From contig CAXNAD020000087.1 of the NCBI GenBank assembly GCA_964200185.2, positions 1-30,866 on the forward strand: a DNA stretch of 30,866 nt. The letters are read 5' to 3'. Positions 22,785 through 30,866 of this stretch are shown piece after piece. Positions within the stretch are counted from its first letter, which is position 1. Every line of letters begins with the position of its first letter. The DNA is from Choristocarpus tenellus KU-1152. Taxonomy: Eukaryota; Phaeophyceae. The position numbers were made by a program, and so were the translations under genes. The notes under the pieces are model-generated. The model made no database searches and was not told where the DNA came from. It was given only the letters and a program-made list of their open reading frames with translations.

Positions 22785-24085
22785 CACAAGGTCATGATTC
22801 ACTCATACCAACAAAAACGTCACACATCAACTTTCAATACTAATACCAGGTCATCTACTGTAGTGTGCGGGGGGTATTCTCAATAACCTCCAGCATCTAG
22901 CAACATTCCCAAAAATGAAACTAATATTATATTTGGTTCATCATGCATTTCTTGATCTACAACCTAGGAGAGATTAACCAATGTGAGCATGTCTTCAAAC
23001 CTCCATAGCAACACCTCACACCCCTACATTCATCCATCTAGCAAAATAGTATACTATTCTCCTTGAAAAGGTCCTAATCACCACAACTGGGTGGAAATGC
23101 ATGCAGCTGCAAGGTTTAACTTAGTTGGCACTATGTACATCTTCAATAACACAGAAATGTTAAGGCAGAAGAGAAACTCATTGTTGCAAACAGTAATGCA
23201 AACTTCTGACTGAGAATGTATGAGTCAAACCAAGAGGTAGGCAAGATTATATTTTAAGGGTTCCAAGAAAGGGCAAAAATATGTCATTTGTACAATTGCA
23301 GCAAGAGCCTTTGCTGAATTATGGTGTCACTTTGAGTGTGGAAAGGGGAAATATCAGTTTTGTGTACACTATTGTGCACCTAAAGCAATGAAATAGTGTG
23401 TATTGCACAAGGTAAAAAAGATGGATTGGAATGCAATAGGGTCCAAACCTGCCCCCCTAACAACTGGTTTGGCTCTACGCATATTATATAATACTTTTTG
23501 AACCTCTAGTATATAATCTTTGAGATAAGTTTACATGGTCAAAGTAACAAACTTGCCTGTGTAATTATGGTATACTGATCCTACCTACCGTAGATAGGTT
23601 GCACCAGGTACAGGAGGTATGGATTTCACCATTTTTTGTACTATTTGTAACCTAGTTGCAACGTCGACACTACCTTGAGAGATTAGTGAAAGTAAGGCTC
23701 ATCACATGCAAATTAGAGTAAAAAGTATGTAAGTTTTACGTATCATGGTATCACCACCAGTGTACAACATGAGGAACACAAATGACATCTGCAGTACACA
23801 TCTACAGTACACATCATATCACATACAAAAAACAATGAAAATTGCACGATATAAGTATGTAGGTAAGGCCATGCACACAGTCTGTGAAATGTACTGTTGA
23901 AAGTACTTCAGTTAGGTCAGAGGAAACATCGGTGTGGACGACCCAACATCTCTAATTGCATGATGGTCTATACTACGATTACTACTAGTGGTGAAGGATC
24001 TCTAGCAGTTGTTGACCTTGCTGGTCTACCTTGTCTTGCTCACAAACAAGTTATACAACAAAAAAATGAGAAAAAATCAGCCCTT
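22785..24085. other. Intergenic stretch without a confident gene
   Basis: Two short + strand coding-like frames are visible. One at about 23071-23214 contains WVEMHAAARFNLVGTMYIF. The other, at 23897-24118, contains GEGSLAVVDLAGLPCL. Neither has a recognisable family or a clear in-phase splice link. The rest is AT-rich with no signal I can name. Confidence 0.4.
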
Positions 24086-24574
24086 TCAAGTATGACTGTA
24101 GACACCATCTCCTCTTGAATTGTGGCTCAGAACATGTGCATAGCGAGTGAATCTCATCAATTCCAAGTACCCATTTGATACCTCCTGCCCGACCAAGTAT
24201 TCATTTGAATACAGACCATAGTGGTCTTGTATAACTTGGTGAAACAAATCAGCAGAGGCCAGAAATTCTAACAACCGAAAACATGGTGATTGCCCTAGTG
24301 GCAATTAATTCATGGCTATGCATAATGAAAGTCAATATTTTGGTACCCTGTAATTGAAAAGATTCTTCTCTAACTATTGTAGTCTACCAGACAGCTTGGC
24401 CAAGAAATTTCACTCAAACAGAATACATGCACGATATGTTCATCAGCATCACCACTCCTGCAGTCATCGTGGAAAATAGTGTTGAAAACAAACACCTCTT
24501 TGTCCCTCCTGTTCTTCATAACTCCAGTATGGTATGCTCTGGGTGACTCATGAATAATAATGTGGAGTTGCATC
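24086..24574 (-). CDS. Unidentified minus-strand gene (two exons, possibly partial)
   Basis: I do not recognise this protein. Reading leftward, exon 24574-24414 follows ATCAG and encodes HESPRAYHTGVMKNRRDKEV, then VFNTIFHDDCRSGDADEH. A GTGAAA donor at 24413 and a CTAG acceptor at 24295 give a 119-nt intron and an in-phase Arg codon. Exon 24294-24086 encodes LLEFLASADLFHQVIQDHYG, then YLELMRFTRYAHVLSHN, and stops at TGA. The second exon is open only on this strand and looks like real protein. The first ATG is at 24573, but the upstream splice acceptor suggests that earlier exons are possible. If unspliced, the first frame would stop at 24370. It lies downstream of the transporter gene on the same strand, about 240 nt after that gene's stop. 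Confidence 0.4.
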
Positions 24575-24810
24575 CTGATACCTCACACCATCTGACACTC
24601 ACAGTCACAATCCTTTTCTCCAGGGCAGTTAAGCCCCAAGGCATGTCATGTAAAACCCACACAATCATAACCACATGTTCACACCAAAAAACGAACAAGA
24701 CATAATTTGGACATGTACACCGCCAAGACCGGACAACAGTTCTGCTGACCACTGTTTACCCATGTGCTTCTCCCTTTTCACCATACACAGCAACTGCATA
24801 CATGCTACAA

Positions 24811-24970
24811 TCACAATTGCACAAATTGAAGTATTCCCGAAAGCAGGAAGGCAATTGGTATGGCTGCAAGGAGATAGATAGCGATAAGGGTGCGCCCCAT
24901 GGACTTGGCAAGTTCTGGCTTGTTCTCCAACTGTAGTATGACAACACTGTTTTGCGCCGATGGCATGCAT
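24811..24970 (-). CDS. Transporter last exon: PSAQN and terminal helix
   Basis: Follows TATAAACAG on the minus strand. One base completes Gly. Encodes CMPSAQNSVVILQL, ENKPELAKSMGRTL, the last hydrophobic helix and a short VQL end before TGA. Confidence 0.85.
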
Positions 24971-27279
24971 CTGTTTATATAGGCCAAACAAAAACGTGTG
25001 TGAGGGAGGGGAAGGCGGCAGTGAGGGAGAGAACATAGGTCCATGGTGTAGAGGTATCAAGAGTGTAGGAGTTAGGGTAAGGGTTAAAGGGCAAGTGAAT
25101 CCTCTCTCTTCAGTGTGACACACACCTTCAGCATTTATTCGAATTTATTCTACACCTTACTAGTGTGAACCCTATCTTTAGTATTTATTCTACCGCTTAC
25201 TGCTGTGAACGTTTCTTTGTACAATGTATTTGATAGCTACCTGTCAACCCGGATATTTCTCTAGGAGAGATTATGTTAGTCTTACCCAGTGATGGAGACA
25301 CTTAGATACTCTGGGTTTGTGTTAGAGACTGATACTTCCCAAGTATACACATTGCACTATCTTGTGAAATCAAGACACATCATGCCCACATTAGATAGAC
25401 AACCACTTTGCCATGTATTCCCCACAATGTCATCAAGTTCAAATAATTTGTTCCTACTCTTAGTTCAGACCTGCTCTAAAAAGGTTGGCGATGCCACCTG
25501 CAGTCTTGAGGGGTGAGGGAGGTTGTCCATCTTTTTGAAGTACCTTTGGTCGAGACATATTTAGTACACTATTTATTTACTAAGGAGTGGGAGTGTCAAT
25601 AATTGATCAATTGGGCACACTTCTGAAAAGATCACAATCTCAACTCTCTGATCTCAAATCAAAGGGGTCTGAAGTTAATTTACATTGGCATTGAGACAAG
25701 AACTATGCTGGTTTGTGGCTATATTCAAATCATCAACCAATCAGGCACAACCTCTTCTTCAACTAAAAAAATATCCACCCCCAACTCTTTAAATGTTGTG
25801 TTTCCAACCATGGAAAATAATCAAGACACAGCCTCACCCTTGCATCAGCATCACAAACCACAGCAGCTTGTCGTAGGGAATCAAACCCATCCTTGATCCG
25901 GACATGAGCATCACAGCTGCCAAGAATGGCATGATCAAGAATCGAGCAGCCATAATTGCTGACACCTGTCATCCCTCATGACATCATATACGAAAAAAAA
26001 GAAAAAAGAAACACCAACCACGAGCAGGAATATGGCATAACACAAGGGGGGGGGGGGGGGTGAAAGCAGAATGCCCTGCATTCAATCAGCTAAGAGGATA
26101 AACAACTCAAGGGAAGAACAACAAATATGGTTATGGTACCACTTTTTAAATCACAATTCTAGCACAGCTTAGGTGTTACCACAAGCATGATTGATGGTTG
26201 AATGTTTGGATGGAAAATATCAATTGGAGAATGATGTCAAGATCGCCAGGTTAGAGGACAGAGGAGAGTATTGATACAAGAAATACTAAGACTAAACATA
26301 TTAGCTCAACTGCAGAAGAGGTGGAGTCATCAAATAGGCTATCAAGAAATATTAATAATACCCCTCACTTTAGACATCACCCTTATCATAACAGGAGATA
26401 TTGCTCTATCTGTCAAATAGTATTACCACAGGACTTGCAGAAAATATCGCACTGCATTGTACTAGGATCACATCAGACAATAATCATAAAACTCTTGTGC
26501 ATCAAATCTCACATGGCACATGAAAAATACCATCTCATCAGCCTCAATGAAATAACATTGTGACTCAAACAAAAAAACATGCAACTCTGACTCAGGTAGC
26601 TGTTATCACTAACCCTAACACTAACCCTAAAACATAAAAAAAGGATGACCTATGGTTTACACACCATTATAGTGTTTGTGAAGAAAAAATAGTCAGTGAT
26701 TGACACTCATGCTTGATTTCAATAATGGACTGGAGAAAAAACCACACAGTGAAACACTTGGTTCAAACCATACACTAGAAGATACTCATAAGTATTTCAC
26801 ACATATATGTGATACATACATACGTAAGAGCACAGGACATGACTATACAAATTCATCCCCTCCTTGAATTGCTTCAACAGGAAGTGCTGACTAACAAAAC
26901 TGGTACAATACTGACCATAGACCTAGTACAACACAGTTCAACAGCATGTTGAGACACGTCAACTTGTTATTCAATTCAGAACAGAATGTAGGTGATGAGT
27001 GTAGAGATGTGGTCATTGCTACTACAGGTAAAAAGTAATACAAGCACTACTTTTTCATTACAGGGGGGGGGGGGAGATTTTGGCAAACTTTTCCTCATTG
27101 TCTCTGTAATCACTATTACTGGATGTAGTTTGAAGTTGAACATTTCCCACCTTTTTTGCAAATGCACGATCAAAGGACTTGTGAATCGGTGCTGGCTCTC
27201 CTAGCTTTGGTGAACCTCCACGGACAAGGGACCCTGCTAGAACCAGAATGGCAGCAGGAAGGTAGGCTTGGCCCAGGCT
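24811..27279 (-). CDS. PILS/auxin efflux carrier family transporter, C-terminal exons
   Basis: Three exons read leftward with matching phases: 27279-27151, 25965-25838 and 24970-24811 (stop TGA). The first encodes LGQAYLPAAILVLAGSLVRG, matching the L-G-x-x-x-x-P-x-x-L-L-x-L-G-x-x-L segment of the membrane transport protein family (Pfam Mem_trans). The second encodes RFLIMPFLAAVMLMSGSRMG, then LIPYDKLLWFVMLMQ. The third encodes CMPSAQNSVVILQLENKPEL and a final transmembrane helix (IYLLAAIPIAFLLSGIL). In PILS proteins the corresponding block is R-x-x-x-x-P, then a helix, then Leu-Pro-x-Asp-Pro-Leu, then Leu-Gln, and P-P-A-x-N. Here PSAQN replaces PPAMN. Such proteins act in the ER (PILS) or plasma membrane (PIN). 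The N-terminal half was not recognised and may lie partly beyond 30866. Confidence 0.8.
25838..25965 (-). CDS. Transporter exon: RFLIMPF and LMQ helices
   Basis: Follows GATGACAG on the minus strand, phase 0. Ends CAAGG before GTGAGG, leaving two bases that form Gly with the next exon. Two hydrophobic helices joined by SGSRMGLIPYDKL. Confidence 0.85.
26046..26060 (+). repeat. 15-nt poly(G) tract
   Basis: Fifteen consecutive G on the + strand in an intron of the minus-strand transporter gene. A 12-nt tract is at 27063-27074 in the same intron. Confidence 0.95.
27151..27279 (-). CDS. Transporter exon: LGQAYLP helix
   Basis: On the minus strand it follows AAAACACAG and ends AAAAAG before GTGGGA, phase 0 at both ends. 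Encodes SLGQAYLPAAILVLAGSLV and then a basic loop (RGGSPKLGEPAPIHKSFD, RAFAKK). Confidence 0.8.
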
Positions 27280-27370
27280 CTGTGTTTTCAATAAAGAGAT
27301 TGTGATGGGATGGGTGGTGGATAGGGAGGTGTGCGAAAGTTTTTTTATAGTGAAACTACATATATATAGA

Positions 27371-27627
27371 CTAACATTTATAAGAGATACATTTATAAGA
27401 GATACATTGAACTGACTACTAACATTTATAAGAGATACATTGAACTGACTACTAACTTTTATAAGAGATACATTTATAAGAGATACAGTGAACTGACTAC
27501 TAACATTTATAAGAGATACATTTATAAGAGATACAGTGAACTGACTACTAACATTTATAAGAGATACAGTGACTGTCTACTAACATTTATAAGAGATACA
27601 TTTATAGGAGATACAGTGACTGACTAC
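27371..27627 (-). repeat. Minisatellite of 33/48-nt units
   Basis: Six unit starts (CTAACATTTATAAGAGATAC type, one with CTAACTTTTATAAG) at 27371, 27419, 27452, 27500, 27548 and 27580. Spacings are 48, 33, 48, 48 and 32. The longer units carry an extra ATTTATAAGAGATAC subunit. It lies in the intron between the 27762 and 27279 transporter exons. Confidence 0.9.
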
Positions 27628-27757
27628 TTACACTTATACTTATACTTACACTAATACTTAGATCAGGTACGGTTTAGGAAAGACAAGAAACGCTCAGGTT
27701 GTTTGTCAGTTACCTTTTCAGAACAAAATTTGATACTTTATTTGCAAGATGAGATGA

Positions 27758-27998
27758 CCACCTTTAATTTCATTATTATTTCTGAAGTCCAATCAAAAAC
27801 ACTACTTTCAAGACTTAGTTCCCTTGTCAACACAACTCCTCTTGCACTCTTCTTATTGCTGCTTGCATGCTCTTTGCGTGGACTTTGACTTAAGGAAACC
27901 CCAACTATATGCCATAAACATGCCTATACATCTCTTATGTATGTTACTAACAGTTGTGTTGGGTGGGCAATCTACCACCTTTAATTTCATTATTATTT
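27758..27998. repeat. Pair of 27-nt direct repeats
   Basis: ACCACCTTTAATTTCATTAT and the next seven bases occur at about 27758-27784 and again at about 27972-27998. The first copy spans the candidate 5' splice site of the transporter exon at 27762. Confidence 0.85.
27762..27904 (-). CDS. Candidate upstream transporter exon (loop and start of helix)
   Basis: On the minus strand an ATATAG acceptor is followed by GVSLSQSPRKEHASSNKKSA, a hydrophilic loop, then VFDWTSEIIMKLK before GTGGTC, phase 0. This fits directly onto the LGQAYLP exon: in this family a helix of the type W-x-x-x-x-x-x-x-L sits just before L-G-x-A. An alternative acceptor would start it at 27923 in phase 0. Low sequence conservation keeps this tentative. 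Confidence 0.45.
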
Positions 27999-29870
27999 CT
28001 CAAGTAAAATTATTCACATTTCAGATATAAAGGAAGAGACCATGCTTACAGTCTTGATGAGGTGATTCCAAAACGAGATATCTTTTAGAATGGACAAAAA
28101 CCGTTCCAAATCCTTCTGTAGCAACGGGAGATGATTCCACCTATTTCACTATGATTCATTAAAAAACATCACTTAGAATGATAACTGTAGTATCATGATC
28201 TATCTATCTCCATGCACTGGACCTCATAGCTTTATACAGATATTGGGATAACATCGCACGACACAGAACCCACGGTGCATGCTCCAGAACATCAAATGTA
28301 AGGCTACAGGTGGCTACAGGTTAACACAGATCGACTCAGACCTGTTGTTCAGAGCAAAATTTCTGGGAATCTTTTCTCTAACTACATTTTCCCCAAGAAA
28401 TCAGAACAATGGCATCTTAGATACTGTTTCACCATTCCTAAAAAGGAGTCAAAACAAGGTAAAAGCAGTCTTATTTACATACTGACTTTCCAACCACCTC
28501 CACTATGACAGTTTTTCTTGGTTGTATTTTCCGATTTTTGAAGAAAGTGGAAGGTGAAAAGAGCTTTCTGAAAAGTGTTTACCAGATGATTGACTATCAT
28601 ATGTATTAATTCCTCTCAGACATTACATATGGAACTATGTCTGGTATATTAATAGTATTGCATATTGTAGTATTGTATAACATAGTTTAGTTTAGTTTAG
28701 TATAGTATATTAGTGGAAGAGCACACACAAACCGGAGACATTGAAAAAAAATGTTTTGCATCAGTCATGTCATATAACTGGCATATACAGTGACCAATGA
28801 TCTAGGTAGTCATACCCATGATCCTGAGAGTGCCTACTGATACACACACTCATGACTAACTGACTAACTGACCCATAGAAGTGCATAGTGACTTCCTTGA
28901 GCGGTTCACACACTTCAAACCAGAATAAACTTCAAAAATCGAACCCCACAATTAAGATCTCAATTCTTTCCCATTTGTTACTTTGAAGGAGTTATTGTGA
29001 ACATGTACAGGAGTAAAGGTGTGTTGTGTGAGTAATACATTGTTTAACTTGTGGTAAAATGGTATTGACACCTACACATATACCAACTTTTTTCTACTTC
29101 AACACACACAGAAATCAGGAAATGATCCAAAAACATATCATAGCCCCGGGAGATCTGACCAAGTGCATATAATCTGATCAGACTCCATTTTGTTGAATCA
29201 TCAAGGTCAAAGATGGTAAAAAATAACATTTTTCTTGTAAAGAAACTAAAAATGTGTTTGGTATCTTAGGTACCAGCTTGATCATCTATTTATTGTTAAC
29301 ATAAATACTGACATTTCTCCCCCTCTCTCTCTTCCCCCTCTTTCAAGCCATCATGATAACCATGAGACCAAAACCATAAAACAAGTGATTTTCACTGGAC
29401 AGACAGCACACCAGGTCATCGCGTGGTCCAATCAACAGTCTGTGAATGTTACAACATGTTATGACACATATAACCGTCCATATTTTCAGGACTAGACCTT
29501 TCAATAATGTGCCTTAATGAATTCAACTGTAAGGCTTTTGAAAGGAATCTCAGTGATCTGGAACTGGACATACTAATATCAGGAAAACATTTCTGTGAAC
29601 TGGCCCTTTCAAAATAAATTGGATCAACCTTTCCAAAACGGAGTCATTAGATCTTCCTGCCAGAGGTTCAGGAGTATCATCTACAAATACACACAATACA
29701 CACAATACACACAAAATACTTTTTCCCGTGATTACCAGGACAGGTCTATACTACTATGAATGTTTAATATCTTACTCATAATAATTGTAGTAATAACAAT
29801 AACGACCCAACTTGATGGTTGTAATTGAGGAGAACGCCTGGCAGGCTCAAGGAAATAATATTTGACAAAC
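27905..29870. other. Stretch without a confident gene
   Basis: Apart from repeats, only weak minus-strand frames are visible. One at 29115-29218 contains LDDSTKWSLIRLYALGQISR. Another, near 29351-29480, is short and hydrophobic. If the transporter gene extends here, these could be exons, but none carries a recognised transporter motif. Confidence 0.35.
28793..28870 (+). repeat. Dispersed repeat copy B
   Basis: Partner of 14734-14810: starts ACCAATGATCTAGGTA and ends GACTAACTGA, with scattered substitutions and small indels between copies. Confidence 0.75.
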
Positions 29871-30002
29871 CTAGGTGACCCGGGACTGGACGTACCAGTG
29901 TCGTGTTTCACAGGGCTGACCTGAGGACCTGACCGGTATGAAACACCAGGGAGACACTGCACCACACCAGCCCAAGGACTGGAGGTTTCATAAGCATCTA
30001 GT
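29871..30002 (-). CDS. Candidate minus-strand exon, Ser/Pro/Gly-rich
   Basis: A minus-strand open frame encoding LDAYETSSPWAGVVQCLPG, then YRSGPQVSPVKHDTGTSSP and GSPR. It ends with two bases before GTTTGT, the same donor type seen at 10185. The composition would suit a cytosolic linker. It could be the central loop of the transporter, another gene, or not coding. The DNA also contains an inverted repeat (GGTGTTTCAT type arms) that may explain its unusual base content. Confidence 0.3.
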
Positions 30003-30866
30003 CTTAGAAAGTTGGGACCAGACCATGCAAAAAATGTATCTAAGGCTAGCCAACTGACTGAACCTTTCATATTCTTTACGTCCAGTGAAAATATTGTAAA
30101 AAATGTTGTCTACAAAACTGTACACCAAGAGGCTTTCTTCTCACTCTACATAGCCCATATTAATGTTAATGTTATACAATATCCCCTAAACCTATTGAGC
30201 TTTGTGGTGATGTGAACCAAGATAATTCAGTTACACCTACAAAATATTTAAAAACATGGTTCATGTCTCAAATACAGTCAGCTAATAGTCAATATTTCAC
30301 TATTTGTGTACGTCATTGCAAACAACACAAACAGGAAATTACAGAGGCATGTATGTGCACAGATGAGACATGGAACAACCAAATAGCCAGTCCAAAACTA
30401 TTTTGCTATCAACTTAGATTGGTGCTGGTTCACAACTAATACAAAAAATACATAGGAACAAAGAGTAACACTACTCATAAGTTTCCACAATAAACAGTGC
30501 AAACTCCATCTTGTAGCTATTATCATAATTAGTATACTCATACCCATTGTATATATTTGCAATACAATGTGAACAATAAGACCATTATTGGATAAATATA
30601 CCCCAGGTGTCACTTGCCACTCTATGTTCAATAACACGTGCTGTAACCATACTAGATACTAATGTTAATAGTATCAAATAGTATATACACAAGCAACATC
30701 CTATAAAAATCATATTTTTATTTTGATATCAATAAAAATACATGTGTTGAATAAGCACAAGGTGGTTGGTTACTTGTAGTCATCAAAGTATAATGAAAGC
30801 ATTAGAATCAAAATATTAAGAAAGAAAAAAAAAACGTGTGGCATGAAGTTGGTGAGGGGAGGGGGG
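30003..30866. other. Right-end stretch without a confident gene
   Basis: AT-rich sequence with short frames on both strands and no recognised motif. The minus-strand frame at 30398-30637 is hydrophobic but T-rich and has no splice link to the transporter exons. The window ends in a G-rich run. Confidence 0.4.

Noticed and set aside
24665-25123. 152-residue minus-strand ORF overlapping the transporter last exon
   Set aside because: It is in another frame. The 24811-24970 frame gives the family motif, a terminal helix and phase agreement with the previous exon.
25289-25516. 75-residue + strand ORF
   Set aside because: Lies in the transporter intron on the opposite strand, with no motif or splice links.
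27371-27627. CRISPR-like array
   Set aside because: The units are contiguous tandem repeats without unique spacers, and the setting is an intron of a eukaryotic gene.
29044-29229. Minus-strand frame with LDDSTKWSLIRLYALGQISR as a transporter exon
   Set aside because: Protein-like, but no acceptor close to its start and no transporter motif. Kept only as a weak possibility in the description of that stretch.

Overview
This window looks like nuclear DNA of a microbial eukaryote, most likely a unicellular alga. It is AT-rich, with coding sequence cut into short exons by GT-AG introns of roughly 0.2 to 2.2 kb, plus simple-sequence repeats and many short TTAGGG/CCCTAA motifs. No bacterial operon, rRNA, tRNA, CRISPR array or viral gene was recognised. 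An alga is suggested by a bacterial-type NusG-like protein in an intron-rich gene (as for plastid transcription) and by an auxin-efflux-carrier/PILS-type transporter. I cannot name the species.

Layout. (1) 1-271, + strand: last two exons of an unidentified gene that starts outside the window. (2) About 1270-20141, + strand: one long gene, rebuilt here by hand from 16 candidate exons whose reading phases all agree (about 1,109 codons, 5' end unresolved). It encodes an acidic N-terminal segment, a NusG N-terminal (NGN) domain, a KOW domain, long disordered acidic and RGG-rich linkers with a recurring short helical motif, and a C-terminal SAP domain. (3) 20142-24085: no confident gene, only a few short coding-like ORFs. 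(4) 24086-24574, - strand: two linked exons of an unidentified small gene. (5) 24811 to at least 27279 and perhaps to 30002, - strand: C-terminal half of a PILS/auxin-efflux-carrier family transporter; its N-terminal exons were not recognised. The large + strand gene and the - strand genes are convergent.

The main point of interest is the NGN-KOW-RGG-SAP architecture. In plant plastids, NGN/KOW and SAP modules are known on separate transcriptionally active chromosome proteins (pTAC13-like and pTAC3-like). Here one polypeptide would join a transcription-elongation module, RNA-binding RGG tracts and a DNA-binding SAP module. Targeting to the plastid is inference, because no presequence could be identified.

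Exon boundaries were chosen by eye from GT/AG sites, phase agreement and family motifs. No transcript, alignment or search was available.
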